Source: G963665215 sp963665215
GTDB lineage: Bacteria; Chloroflexota; Dehalococcoidia; Lucifugimonadales; CAUZJF01
NCBI GenBank assembly: GCA_963665215.2
Contig: CAXXWW010000011.1
Coordinates: 62,001-126,000 of the forward strand
Direction: 5' to 3'
DNA length: 64,000 bases
The notes under the pieces were generated by a model. It was given only the letters and a program-made list of their open reading frames with translations. It ran no database searches and was not told the origin of the DNA. This document shows positions 27,459 to 36,526 of this stretch, piece by piece; the first letter of the stretch is position 1; every line of letters starts with the position of its first letter. The position numbers and the translations under genes were made by a program.

Positions 27459-28631
27459 TTGGAAGAGTTTCTGGACTTTATACGCTCTTCGGGGCTAGCT
27501 AACATCGACTGGCGCGCCGGCATCATGCTGGCCGTGGGACTCGCCTTCGTATACCTGGCCATACGCCAGAACCGAGAGCCCTATGTGCTTCTCCCCATCG
27601 GTCTCGGGGTAATCATCGCCAACCTGCCACTTACGGGGATGACCGATTTCGCTGCCGGGTCGTCGGGACAGCAGGAGTCGGGGATCTTCGGCATCATATT
27701 TCACTTCGGCCTCTCATTCTGGGATATCCTGCCGCCGATAATCTTCCTGGGCTTGGGTTCCATGACCGACTTCAGTTCGGTGATAGCCAATCCCAAGACG
27801 CTGCTGCTTGGGGCGGCCGCCCAGGTGGGCATTTTCGTAGCGTTCTGGGGCGCGCTGGCGGCAAACGGCTTCCTTGGTATCGTATTTGCCGAGGGCACGC
27901 CGATAGCAAGTCAGGCAGCGGTGATCGGCATCATAGGGGGAGCCGACGGCCCCACCACTATCTTCCTGGCCGGGGCACTGGCGCCAAATCTTCTCGGTGT
28001 GACTGCCGTGGTGGCCTACTCGTACATGGCCAGCGTGGCATTCATACAGCCTCCGCTGATGAAGCTGCTGACCACGAAGAGCGAGCGGGAGATCGTGATG
28101 CGGCCATCCAGGGAGGTCTCTCGCGCCGAGAGGCTGGTATTTCCCCCTATCGCGATGATACTCATCATACTACTGGTACCCAAGTCCGCTCCTCTGATAG
28201 CTATGTTCATGATGGGCAACCTCTTCCGGGAGAGCGGCGTCGTCCCGCGACTCGCCGACGCCGCCTCTAACGAGCTGTTGGACGTCGCCACTATCTTCCT
28301 GATGATCACCGTTGGTGCGCAGTTATCCGCTGATCGGGTCTTCGATATCCAGACTTTGGTGATCCTGGGGCTGGGTCTGGTGGCATTCGCCTGCGGCACC
28401 ATCGGGGGATTGCTTTTCGCCAAGATAATGAACGTCTTCCTGAGGGAGAAGGTCAACCCACTGATAGGCTCGGCCGGTGTGTCGGCAGTCCCTATGGCCG
28501 CGAGAATCTCCCATCGGGTAGGGCAGGAGGCCAATCCGAGGAGTTATCTCCTTGCCCACGCGATGGGTCCCAATGTCGCCGGGGTGATCGGGTCCGCCGT
28601 GGTGGCCGGTGTTTTTATCTCCTTGCTCTAG
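27459..28631 (+). CDS. Sodium-ion-transporting decarboxylase beta subunit (OadB/GcdB)
   Basis: 390 residues, strongly hydrophobic, with the family motifs ILPPIIFLGLGSMTDFSSVI, GIIGGADGPTTIFLAGALAPNLLG and VGQEANPRSYLLAHAMGPNVAGVIGSA. The Asp in GGADGPT is the sodium-binding type residue. This subunit decarboxylates the carboxybiotin carrier and pumps sodium out. The TTG start is preceded by GAGAAGG. It sits between the gamma subunit and a biotin carrier gene; the carboxyltransferase subunit is not in the window. Confidence 0.9.
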   Translation: MEEFLDFIRSSGLANIDWRAGIMLAVGLAFVYLAIRQNREPYVLLPIGLGVIIANLPLTGMTDFAAGSSGQQESGIFGIIFHFGLSFWDILPPIIFLGLGSMTDFSSVIANPKTLLLGAAAQVGIFVAFWGALAANGFLGIVFAEGTPIASQAAVIGIIGGADGPTTIFLAGALAPNLLGVTAVVAYSYMASVAFIQPPLMKLLTTKSEREIVMRPSREVSRAERLVFPPIAMILIILLVPKSAPLIAMFMMGNLFRESGVVPRLADAASNELLDVATIFLMITVGAQLSADRVFDIQTLVILGLGLVAFACGTIGGLLFAKIMNVFLREKVNPLIGSAGVSAVPMAARISHRVGQEANPRSYLLAHAMGPNVAGVIGSAVVAGVFISLL

Positions 28632-28652
28632 AAGGCTGCGATACGCCGTAGG

Positions 28653-29081
28653 ATGTCAACGAAATTGCGAGTAAAAGTCGGAGACCGCTGGTACACGGTG
28701 GAGGTGGGGGACTTGGACACCAGCCCTGTACGGGTACTCGTCGACGGTGAGCCGGCCGAGGTCCGCCTCGAAGGTCTCCCGGACGATGGCGCGCTCGGGT
28801 CGCCTGAGCACCCGCCCGCCGTCCAGGCCACGCGGCCGGATTCACCCGTTGTCAAGCCCGCATCGGCCGTTAAGGCATTCACCTCGCCGATGCCGGGTGT
28901 TGTCTTGTCGGTGGCTGTCAAGGCAGGCGACCAGCTTGCCACAGGCGACGAGATCTGCGTCCTGGAGGCGATGAAGATGCAGCAGACACTCCGTGCCGAC
29001 TGGTCGGGCACCGTTAGAACGGTCCACGTAAAGCCCGGACAGCAGGTGCTCGACGGCGACCCAATCGTCGATCTGGAATAG
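28653..29081 (+). CDS. Biotin carboxyl carrier protein of the sodium-pump decarboxylase
   Basis: 142 residues. The C-terminal 70 form a biotinyl domain with the biotin-accepting Lys in EAMKM, flanked by FTSPMPGVVLSVAVKAGD and the closing SGTVRTVHVKPGQQVLDGDPIVDL. The N-terminal 60 residues with VKVGDRWYTVEVG and a Pro-rich linker are typical of GcdC/MmdC carriers. It lies 21 bases after the beta subunit and belongs to the same operon. Confidence 0.88.
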   Translation: MSTKLRVKVGDRWYTVEVGDLDTSPVRVLVDGEPAEVRLEGLPDDGALGSPEHPPAVQATRPDSPVVKPASAVKAFTSPMPGVVLSVAVKAGDQLATGDEICVLEAMKMQQTLRADWSGTVRTVHVKPGQQVLDGDPIVDLE

Positions 29082-29286
29082 CCCCGTCCATCGCGCGCCC
29101 GGTCCTGGAAGTGGATTAAAATAGCAGCTACACGATGTGGAGGGAGAGGCCGGACCCAGTCCGGGGCGTGCGGGAACAATCGCCTTGGGTGCTGCGCCCC
29201 TCGCGCTGGGCCGATTAGTTCTGAATTCACTTGGGGCAAGCGCCGGTCCGTCGGGGCGCCGTGCCACCAAGAAACGGAGGAGACAA

Positions 29287-30432
29287 ATGAATAATGCGCT
29301 CCAGGAGGTGCGGCGACTCGGCCAGTCTATCTGGTACGACAACATCCGCCGTGGCCTGATCGACTCGGGCGAGCTCCAGAGGCTCATTGACGTAGGGGTG
29401 AGCGGCCTCACGTCCAACCCGACCATATTCGAGAAGGCCATCGCGGGGAGCACCGACTACGACGATGCGCTGCTGGACCTGGCCCGCGAGGGGAAGAGCG
29501 CGGACGAAATCTACGAGGCCCTGGCCATAGAGGACATCCGAGCCGCCGCCGACCTGCTGCGTTCAGTTTACGAACGCAGCGACGGTGCGGATGGGTACGC
29601 CTCCTTGGAGGTCAGCCCGCACCTTGCGCACGACACCGAGACCACCGTTGCTGAGGCAAGGAGGTTGTTCGCCGCTCTGGACCGGCCCAATGTGATGATA
29701 AAGGTGCCCGCGACTCCCGAGGGCATGCCCGCCGTGCACAGGCTGATAGGCGAAGGGATAAACGTGAACGTCACCCTCACTTTCTCCCTGAGGGCGTATC
29801 AGGACGCAAGACAGGCGTACATGGCGGGCCTGGAGGACCTAGACTGGGGCGGCGGGGACATAAGCCGGATAGCGTCCGTGGCCTCTTTCTTTGTCAGCCG
29901 AGTGGACGTCGCCGTGGACGCACGGTTGGGGGAGCCGGCAGGCAGAGGGCTCGGGGAGTTTGAGAATCTGAGTGGCAAGGCGGCCATAGCAAACGCCAAG
30001 CTGGCCTACCGCGATTTCAAGGACGATTTCGGCGGCGAGCGATTCGCCGTGCTGCGCTCCAAGGGGGCCAGGGTGCAGCGTCCCCTGTGGGCCAGCACCG
30101 GCACTAAGAATCCTGACTACAGCGACGTGCTGTACCCGGAGTCCCTGATCGGCCCGGATACCGTGGACACTCTGCCCGAGGCCACGCTCACGGCCTTCCT
30201 GGAGTACGGCCAGGTTGCCAACACCTTGGAGGAGGACATCGAGGATGCCGAGCTGGTTTTCGAGTCCCTGGAGAAGGCGGGCATCAGCATGGAGGAGGTC
30301 ACGGCCCGGCTCCTGAGCGATGGGGTGAAGCTCTTTGCCGACTCATTCGATGGGCTAATGGCGAATATCGAGGACAAGAGGGCGCGCCTTCTTGCCCTGG
30401 AGCAGTCTCGTTCCAACAGCGCGGGGGCTTAG
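29287..30432 (+). CDS. tal: Transaldolase
   Basis: 381 residues from ATG 29287, with GGAGGAGACAA directly upstream. QSIWYDNIRRGLIDSGELQRLI, GVSGLTSNPTIFEKAI and NVMIKVPATPEGM, with the Schiff-base Lys, define the longer, about 360-380-residue, transaldolase subfamily. It interconverts sedoheptulose 7-phosphate and glyceraldehyde 3-phosphate with erythrose 4-phosphate and fructose 6-phosphate in the pentose phosphate pathway. It follows the decarboxylase set by 205 bases and may have its own promoter. Confidence 0.92.
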   Translation: MNNALQEVRRLGQSIWYDNIRRGLIDSGELQRLIDVGVSGLTSNPTIFEKAIAGSTDYDDALLDLAREGKSADEIYEALAIEDIRAAADLLRSVYERSDGADGYASLEVSPHLAHDTETTVAEARRLFAALDRPNVMIKVPATPEGMPAVHRLIGEGINVNVTLTFSLRAYQDARQAYMAGLEDLDWGGGDISRIASVASFFVSRVDVAVDARLGEPAGRGLGEFENLSGKAAIANAKLAYRDFKDDFGGERFAVLRSKGARVQRPLWASTGTKNPDYSDVLYPESLIGPDTVDTLPEATLTAFLEYGQVANTLEEDIEDAELVFESLEKAGISMEEVTARLLSDGVKLFADSFDGLMANIEDKRARLLALEQSRSNSAGA

Positions 30433-30597
30433 CCTCTTCACGTGGCTGCAGCGCCGCGACCCGGTTGGAACAGGGTTTCGGTGATAGTAGAATTAGTTGT
30501 GCTCATGTTCGCGTCTGACCTGGTCGGGCTCGGACTGCTACGCGGCGGATTCAACGCAAAATGCCGGCGTTGGGCGGTCGTGTCATCTGGTGAACAG

Positions 30598-30634
30598 GCC
30601 AACGTAGCTCAGTGGTAGAGCAGCGGTTTCGTAA
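30598..30634 (+). repeat. attL: duplicated 5' half of tRNA-Thr
   Basis: Thirty-seven bases identical to the start of the intact tRNA at 37931. The copy ends exactly at the 3' edge of the anticodon loop, where the following bases TTCGG replace ACCGC, so it cannot fold into a tRNA. Confidence 0.88.
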
Positions 30635-30741
30635 TTCGGTAGCCAAGCTGCCGGCCAGTGCTTTTGTATCTGGGCTAGTGCCGCCTAGTTCTTGAGTCCG
30701 TACTTGGAGTGTCGCTCTGTGCAACCTGATGTCGCGGCGTA

Positions 30742-30760
30742 TGTTGCCAAAATGTTGCCA
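30742..30760 (+). repeat. Paired TGTTGCC repeats, possible integrase arm sites
   Basis: Two direct copies of TGTTGCCA with an 11-base period, about 110 bases inside the left end of the element. A similar pair, also with an 11-base period, lies at the end of the integrase gene (37844-37862). Arm-type sites of tyrosine integrases are short direct repeats spaced by about one helical turn. The assignment is inferred. Confidence 0.4.
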
Positions 30761-30841
30761 AACTTGGGGTGACAGCTGACACCTGCGCCTTACACGATGC
30801 GCCGCTAAATCTTCGTTTCCCGAAGATCGATAGGCCTACCA

Positions 30842-31160
30842 ATGCCCTCCGTCTCATTAACGCAGAGTCAGGCCCTAACTGAACTCGCCAGTCACCTCTA
30901 CGACTTCCTTCCCGGCAAGCCTCACCCGTACGCTGACCAAGCGATCTCGTTTCAAGGGGTGGCGGCTTCACTGGGGTTGCAGTCCTACTGGACAACAGGA
31001 AGTAAGGAACCAGCTATCGCACAGTTGCTGTCTCAAGTCTTGGAACATCGCTCCAAGCAATTCAGTCCTCTGATTGTTGAAATAGTCAAAAGAGGCATGG
31101 CCTATCGGCAGAATAAGGGGAAACCGATAATGCGTGGGGAGTTGGATACAGTCAACCATG
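30842..31160 (+). pseudogene. Hypothetical protein, 3'-truncated by IS1182
   Basis: About 105 residues starting MPSVSLTQSQALTELASHLY, then FLPGKPHPYADQAISF and VEIVKRGMAYRQNKGKPI. The sequence has good coding character and reads like the N-terminal part of a larger protein seen beside integrases. An IS1182-family element begins at 31161 and removes the rest. I do not recognise a function. Confidence 0.55.
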
Positions 31161-33140
31161 ATTCCCTCGTAAAAACCCCTCGTCCTCCGGGGGCAATGGG
31201 AGGATAATGTGGGGAAAGGGCGTTGGGGCAGCGCCCGGGCGAGGGAGGGGAGCATGTTCCGAGCGCGAGACCCGCAAGAGAGCCTCTGGCAGTCCCAGTT
31301 CCTGGTGACGCCGAAGAAGGCTAAGCGCCTGGAGGGGAGTTGGGCCGAGGTTTTCCGAAACGAGGCGCTCCCCCTGATTGACGAGGAGCTCTTTGCTCCG
31401 ATGTACTGCGCGGACAACGGCCGTCCCAACCGAGCGGTGCAGACCGTCCTCGGGGTCCACCTCCTCAAAGAGATGTTCAACCTCACCGACGATGAAGCTC
31501 TGGAACAACTAGAGTTCAACCTGCTCTGGCACCACGCCCTGCGGCTAGACATCGAGGAGACCCACCTGCCCCAGAAGACCCTCCACAACTTCCGAGTTCG
31601 CCTGATGCAGCACGACGGTGGCCGGCTGGCTTTCCAGGAGACCACGGACCGGATCATCCAGGCGCTGGGCATACGCACCGGAAAGCAACGGCTGGACTCC
31701 ACCCACATCATGAGCAACATCGCTACACTCACCCGGCTGGGCCTGTTCTGTGAGACGATGCGGTTGTTCCTGCGGGCCTTGCGCTGGGAGCACCCAGAGC
31801 TTCGCCCTGTGGTTCCGGAGGGCCTCCTGGGGCGCTATTTGAAGGAAGAAGACGAGGCGACCCACTACGAGGACGCCCACACGGGGGAGGGTCGGCGACG
31901 CCTTTCGGTCTGTGCCCGGGACCTCTACCGGCTGGTGGACCGGTTCCGTGGCACGACTGCTGCCCAGCTGGAGGAGTACCGGCTGCTGGAGCGGCTGCTG
32001 CGGGAGCAGTGCCATGTGGGCAAACACCGGGACGGGCGCCCGGGGGACGATGATGACGATGCTGGGGAATGCAAGGTGCCCGTGGCCCTGAAGGACCCGA
32101 AGCAGGTGTCCGCCGACTCGCTGCAATCGCCCCACGACCCGGATGTGACCTACAGCGGCCACAAGGGGAAGGGGTACGAGGTGCAGGTGGCGGAGACCTG
32201 CCACGAGGAGAACGCCACCCAGCTCATCACCCACGTGGAGGTGACCCCCTCGAGTGGGAGCGACACCGACGTGAGCGTGCCGGTCGTTGACGGGCTCGCG
32301 GAGCGGAAGGTCCGACCGGACGAGCTCTTCGTCGACACGGCGTATGGGTCGGGCCGCAACGCCTTCGAAGCCTCGCGCCGGGGAACGGAACTGGTGAGCC
32401 CGGTGGCGGGGTCGGCGCCGGGGAACTCGCACGAAGGAGAGCGTGACGGACCACCGCCGCTCACCGCCGCGGACTTCCAGATCGACGTCACAGGGGAGCA
32501 GGCCACGGTGTGCCCCGCCGGCCACCCGTCCATCGAGGAGCACGAGTTGGAGGATGCGCCGGAGCGGGTAGAGGTCCACTTTGCCAGGACAACATGCGAG
32601 CCCTGCCCCTTGCGGTCCCGTTGCCCAGTGAAGCTGGACCGGCGTGCGGGGGACTACGTCCTCAAGGCGGACCTGGTGAAGGTAAACATCGAGCGGCGCC
32701 GGAGGGCCGAGGCCACCGAGGAGTGGCGCAAGCGGTATGCCATAAGGGCCGGGATCGAGGGAACGAACTCCGAACTCAAGCGCGCCCACGGGCTTGGGCG
32801 CTTGCGGGTGCGAGGGGGCCGTCGGGTGCGGCTTGCCGTCTACCTGAAGACGTTGGCGTGCAACTTCAAGCGGATGGTCCATGCACGCCTGGTGGAGATG
32901 GAGAACACGGCTCAGCGGGCGGTCGGGACGGTACCTGCGGTCGCGGCCGCATGAGGGCGCCGCTCCACAGCTTCCACCGGGTGCCCTGAGCCACGGAAGG
33001 GGTACCGCAACGGGATCACGCTTGTCCTGAGCGCGGCAGATGGTGCGGTGAGCCCAGCAGCCGGCATCCCGTGGCCTCCTCCCTTCCAGGCCCCTTCGCA
33101 CGCCAGGGTTCATCTCAAACAGGCCTTTTTGCGAGGGAAT
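31161..33140 (+). mobile_element. IS1182-family element, copy 1
   Basis: 1,980 bp, the same length as the inverted copy at 40219-42198. Ends are the imperfect inverted repeat ATTCCCTCG followed by an A-rich stretch, with the T-rich reverse on the right. Flanks are CATG on the left and CAAG on the right, possibly a 4-bp palindromic target with one mismatch. It separates the truncated hypothetical gene from the small minus-strand gene at 33369. Confidence 0.85.
31254..32954 (+). CDS. IS1182-family transposase, copy 1
   Basis: About 566 residues from ATG 31254, with GAGGGGAG upstream. The N-terminal half has the DUF772 pattern NGRPNRAVQTVLGVHLLKEM and HNFRVRLMQHDGG. The central part has YSGHKGKGYEVQVAET and DELFVDTAYGSGRNA. 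A Cys cluster (CEPCPLRSRCPV) precedes the last motif, RAGIEGTNSELKRAHGLGR, with the catalytic-type Glu. Complete and nearly identical to the copy at 40405. Confidence 0.92.
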   Translation: MFRARDPQESLWQSQFLVTPKKAKRLEGSWAEVFRNEALPLIDEELFAPMYCADNGRPNRAVQTVLGVHLLKEMFNLTDDEALEQLEFNLLWHHALRLDIEETHLPQKTLHNFRVRLMQHDGGRLAFQETTDRIIQALGIRTGKQRLDSTHIMSNIATLTRLGLFCETMRLFLRALRWEHPELRPVVPEGLLGRYLKEEDEATHYEDAHTGEGRRRLSVCARDLYRLVDRFRGTTAAQLEEYRLLERLLREQCHVGKHRDGRPGDDDDDAGECKVPVALKDPKQVSADSLQSPHDPDVTYSGHKGKGYEVQVAETCHEENATQLITHVEVTPSSGSDTDVSVPVVDGLAERKVRPDELFVDTAYGSGRNAFEASRRGTELVSPVAGSAPGNSHEGERDGPPPLTAADFQIDVTGEQATVCPAGHPSIEEHELEDAPERVEVHFARTTCEPCPLRSRCPVKLDRRAGDYVLKADLVKVNIERRRRAEATEEWRKRYAIRAGIEGTNSELKRAHGLGRLRVRGGRRVRLAVYLKTLACNFKRMVHARLVEMENTAQRAVGTVPAVAAA

Positions 33141-33369
33141 CAAGCTTGGATCCATCTTTGAGATCGAGGCTCCGGTACAGTTTTGCCATTCCTGTAAGCA
33201 AGCCATAGGAACTCAGCGTGCCCTCCACAGAAAACTCCTCATTGGCCTCGATGAGTACTGTGACCTTTCCAGGTGACAAGGTGGCACTCTTCATTGCACC
33301 AGCTCCGACATAGATGGAACGAAGCTCCTTATAGCTCGGAGTAATCGTCGTCGCGAACACACCAGGCAT
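33115..33369 (-). CDS. Small hypothetical protein, 3' end altered by IS1182
   Basis: About 84 residues from ATG 33369, with GGGAG upstream: MPGVFATTITPSYKELRSIY, then a beta-rich middle with GKVTVLIEANEEFSVEG. The last eight residues are encoded by the inverted repeat of the neighbouring IS1182, so the natural C-terminus is lost or replaced. No family recognised. Confidence 0.45.
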   Translation of the reverse strand: MPGVFATTITPSYKELRSIYVGAGAMKSATLSPGKVTVLIEANEEFSVEGTLSSYGLLTGMAKLYRSLDLKDGSKLDSLAKRPV

Positions 33370-33490
33370 GGGCACTCCCTTCTCCGCTTAACCGCGCAGT
33401 CAGAGTCTATTGCGCATGTCCTTCCTAGTCAACCCAAAGTGGCAGAGGAACAGGTCTGCGCTCCAAGAAGCCTGTTTGCCAAGTCGGTGA

Positions 33491-34858
33491 GAGGTTACGT
33501 CAATAGGTGTGTAAACGACATCAGGCGGCGACCTTCTCAGCCGTTGATTCAATGGCGATTCCATCCGCATACTGTGCACCGAGATAGACGTCTTCGATCA
33601 ACTCAGGGGCCTTCAGACGCCTGAAGCGCTGTTCGGCGACCATCAACATTTTCCAGATCACCGCTATCGCCCGATCGACCCTCTTGTAGCGCTTGGCGGC
33701 ATCGGTCCGAAGCCTGAGGGCCGCGAAGGGTGATTCTACCGGGTTCGTCGTGCGAAGGTGCCCCCAGTGCTCCTTTGGGAAGTCATAGAAGGTGACCATG
33801 CGGTCCCAGTCCCGCTCCAAGGCCTCTGAGGCCGCCTCGTAGGAATGGTCGCCGCACCACCTGGTGAACACCGTCCTGAGCCGCTCAGCCTCTGTCCGAG
33901 TCGGCGCGTAGGGGATAGTACGCAGCATGAGCTTGGCCTGGTCCTGTCGTCGCTTTGGAAGCTTGGCGAGCACGTTTACGATCTTGTGGTTCCAGCAGCG
34001 TTGCTCTGCCGCCTGCGGATAGACGTTGCGCAGAGCTCCCCAGATGCCCAGGTGTCCGTCTCCAACCACCAGCCTCGGGCAGCTCAAGCCCCGGCGCTTG
34101 ATGTCCCTGAGCACCTCGGACCAGTTCTCTGTGGACTCCCTGTATCCGGGAACAGCGCTCACCACCACCTTGCTCCCGTCGCTCAGGGCCGCCATCACCA
34201 CCAGTACCGCCGCCTTCTCCTTCTCAAGACCAGCCTTGACGTAGACTCCATCCACCCACATGTAGACCACTTCCAGGTCATCGAGGGGCCGGCTGCGCCA
34301 TTGGGCAAGCTCATCGTTCCACTTATCCTTCAACCGGGCCACCGTGCTCGCCGATACCGGTGCGTCCTCTCCCAGCAGCCCCCGCAAAGCCAGATCGAAG
34401 TCGCCTTCGGATAGACCGTGCAGGTACAGCTCGGGGATCAACTCAGCAACCTTCCTGGTCCTGTTGACGAACAGCGGCAGCAGCCGGCTCTCGAACTGCT
34501 CCTCGGTATCGCGGACTCGCGGCCGCCTCAGCTGTATCGTTCCCGAACTCAGCGTAAGCCTCCGGGCTCTGCCGTATCCGTTCCGATAGCCGGTATCGTT
34601 GTCCGAGTCGGATCTGAGCGCCGACTTCGCCCTTCCCAGAAACGCCGTCACCTCCTCCTCCAGCAACTCCTGGATCAGCCTCTGGACCTGGCTTCGCACC
34701 CAATCTTCCAACTGCTCCCACTCCGGCCTTGACTCCGACCTACTCTCAGTGCTTTCCTTCCTCATGGGCGGTCTATCTCCTCTCTTGGGCCTCGAGCCCG
34801 TGTTGTTCAGAGAGAGGGTACACCGCCTGACTGTTTACACACTTTTTGAAGATACCTC
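33491..34858 (-). mobile_element. IS256-family element, copy C
   Basis: 1,368 bp in reverse orientation, with the 8-bp target duplication GTCGGTGA at 33483-33490 and 34859-34866. It is inserted inside the tRNA-Thr element. Both terminal repeats are complete. Confidence 0.93.
33521..34765 (-). CDS. IS256-family transposase, copy C
   Basis: A complete 414-residue transposase with the three DDE regions intact. It differs from the others at KRRQDQAK (others KRQQDQAK) and shares VTAFLG with copies D and E. It is potentially active, since both ends and the gene are complete. Confidence 0.93.
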   Translation of the reverse strand: MRKESTESRSESRPEWEQLEDWVRSQVQRLIQELLEEEVTAFLGRAKSALRSDSDNDTGYRNGYGRARRLTLSSGTIQLRRPRVRDTEEQFESRLLPLFVNRTRKVAELIPELYLHGLSEGDFDLALRGLLGEDAPVSASTVARLKDKWNDELAQWRSRPLDDLEVVYMWVDGVYVKAGLEKEKAAVLVVMAALSDGSKVVVSAVPGYRESTENWSEVLRDIKRRGLSCPRLVVGDGHLGIWGALRNVYPQAAEQRCWNHKIVNVLAKLPKRRQDQAKLMLRTIPYAPTRTEAERLRTVFTRWCGDHSYEAASEALERDWDRMVTFYDFPKEHWGHLRTTNPVESPFAALRLRTDAAKRYKRVDRAIAVIWKMLMVAEQRFRRLKAPELIEDVYLGAQYADGIAIESTAEKVAA

Positions 34859-34981
34859 GTCGGTGACGTAATACTGCGCAAACCCATTCGGAATGGAGCT
34901 AGGGCTGAGGGGCGGCGCTCGTGACAGCAAGCGAAGCCCCGATGAGGTCTATGGGGGTATTGTTGGGCACCTTCGTGCCGA

Positions 34982-35236
34982 CTAGAACCAGGGCTGATTC
35001 CCTTGAACGTAGATACGGTCGAAATCCTCATCCGACTTGGTAATGTAGATCACACCTTCAATGATCCCAACCACAAATGCAATTAGGCCCGGCACAATGA
35101 GCAGCCACCCGATGGTCCCAGCAAGGAGCATGATTATGCCCTCTTGCTGGTAACCAAGGTAGAACTTATGAATGCCCCAGACACCTATCAAGATTCCTAG
35201 CAGGCCGGCCACGAATCGTTTTGATTGTGTAAGACC
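34982..35236 (-). pseudogene. TM2-domain membrane protein, 5'-truncated by IS3 copy 2
   Basis: About 85 residues reading QSKRFVAGLLGILIGVWGIH then KFYLGYQQEGIIMLLAG, with a second hydrophobic segment and an acidic tail. This is the TM2 domain pattern: a GxxGxHxFYLG turn between two helices. The frame has no start of its own before the end of the IS3 element at 35238, so the N-terminus has been removed. Confidence 0.7.
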
Positions 35237-35327
35237 GAGAAGTGGCTCCGGAAATCTGAACAGGGGGATAAGTGGAATCGCTGCCTGATTGAGGGCATGA
35301 TAGTGCTCTCGGAGACAGGAGCGAGAG

Positions 35328-35633
35328 ATGAGCAGACGACCCCGCCGTAACCACTCGGCAGAGTTTAAGGCGAAGGTGGCTCTTGCCGCAGTGCGCGGCG
35401 ACCGGACACTTTCGGAGCTGGCAAGCCAGTTCGATGTGCACCCGAACCAGATCACGCAATGGAAGACCCAGTTGCTGGATCGGGCGGCGCAGTTATTTGG
35501 GGCCGGGACAGGGCAGGCTGAAAAGCCGGTAGATATGAAGGTCCTTCACGCTAAGATCGGTGAGCTTGCGTTGGAGAACGATTTTTTAGAGGCCGCGCTC
35601 ACGAAGGCGGGATTGCCGGGCGCAAGGCGATGA
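35328..35633 (+). CDS. IS3-family orfA (HTH_Tnp_1), copy 2
   Basis: 101 residues, an HTH transposase subunit with HSAEFKAKVALAAVRGDR and a heptad-like helix (MKVLHAKIGELALENDFLE) for dimerisation. GGAGCGAG precedes the ATG. The stop overlaps the start of orfB (ATGA). Confidence 0.92.
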   Translation: MSRRPRRNHSAEFKAKVALAAVRGDRTLSELASQFDVHPNQITQWKTQLLDRAAQLFGAGTGQAEKPVDMKVLHAKIGELALENDFLEAALTKAGLPGARR

Positions 35634-36457
35634 TCGACCGCGATCACAAGCTGCCTCTCGCCCGCCAGGCAAAGGCAGTGGGCATCAGCCGCGGGAGCAT
35701 CTACTACCGGCCACGGCCGGTGGGCGAAGCCGGTCTCGGACTGATGCGCCGCATCGATGAGCTGCACCTTGAGTATCCGTTTGCAGGCAGTAGGATGATG
35801 CGAGGCCTGCTCCGCCAGGAGGGACTCTCCTCCGGGCGTAGACACATCGCCACACTGATGCGGCGGATGGGCATTGATGCGCTGTACCGCAAGCCCAACA
35901 CCAGCCGGCGACGGCCCGGCCATACGGTGTATCCGTACCTGCTGCGCGGGCTTGAGGTGAGCAGGCCCAACCAGGTGTGGGCAATGGATATCACGTACAT
36001 TCCGATGGCCAGGGGGTTCGTGTACCTAGCCGCAGTGATGGACTGGCATAGCCGCAAGGTGCTGGCCTGGCGGGTATCGGTCACAATGGACACAGACTTC
36101 TGCGTGGAGGCGCTCGAAGAATCCCTGGGACGCCACGGCGCGCCGGAGATATTCAACACAGATCAGGGAAGCCAGTTCACAAGTGACGCCTTCACCGGCC
36201 TGCTGAGAGCCAATGGGATCCAGATCAGCATGGACGGGAAGGGAAGCTGGAAGGATAATGTGTTCGTCGAACGGCTGTGGAAGAGCGTCAAGTACGAGGA
36301 GGTGTACCTGAGAGCCTACGAATCGGTCCCGGAAGCCAGAACTGGCCTCGGGCGGTACTTCGAGTTTTACAATGCCGGACGGCCCCATTCGAGCCTTGGG
36401 GGAATGACGCCGGACCAGTTCTTTGACAGAGCGCCTGCCGAGTCCGCGGCGGCCTAA
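35630..36457 (+). CDS. IS3-family orfB transposase, copy 2
   Basis: 275 residues with the retroviral-integrase-like DDE core: WAMDITYIPMARGFVYLAAV (Asp), FNTDQGSQFTSDAF (Asp) and KDNVFVERLWKSVKYEEVYL (Glu). The C-terminal FYNAGRPHSSLGGMTP is the usual ending. Complete, and expected to be produced as an OrfAB fusion or by coupling at the ATGA overlap. Confidence 0.93.
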   Translation: MIDRDHKLPLARQAKAVGISRGSIYYRPRPVGEAGLGLMRRIDELHLEYPFAGSRMMRGLLRQEGLSSGRRHIATLMRRMGIDALYRKPNTSRRRPGHTVYPYLLRGLEVSRPNQVWAMDITYIPMARGFVYLAAVMDWHSRKVLAWRVSVTMDTDFCVEALEESLGRHGAPEIFNTDQGSQFTSDAFTGLLRANGIQISMDGKGSWKDNVFVERLWKSVKYEEVYLRAYESVPEARTGLGRYFEFYNAGRPHSSLGGMTPDQFFDRAPAESAAA

Positions 36458-36526
36458 CGCACGGCAGCGCGATTCCACTTATCAAACCGGGCAGCGCTGT
36501 TCAGACAAACGAGACCACCTCTGGCT

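Larger units (their letters stand above)
35238..36522 (+). mobile_element. IS3-family element, copy 2, intact
   Basis: About 1,285 bp. The boundaries AGAAGTGG and CCACCTCT are the outermost bases shared with the reverse copy at 20288-22948. Each end contains a TGAACAG motif and an inner ATAAGTGGAATCGC repeat. OrfA and orfB are complete. No direct duplication of the flanks is evident. Confidence 0.85.

Noticed and set aside
31545..33206. Long minus-strand frame antisense to IS1182 transposase copy 1
   Set aside because: Same shadow pattern as at 39757, with no ribosome binding site and no similarity; the plus-strand transposase explains the region.
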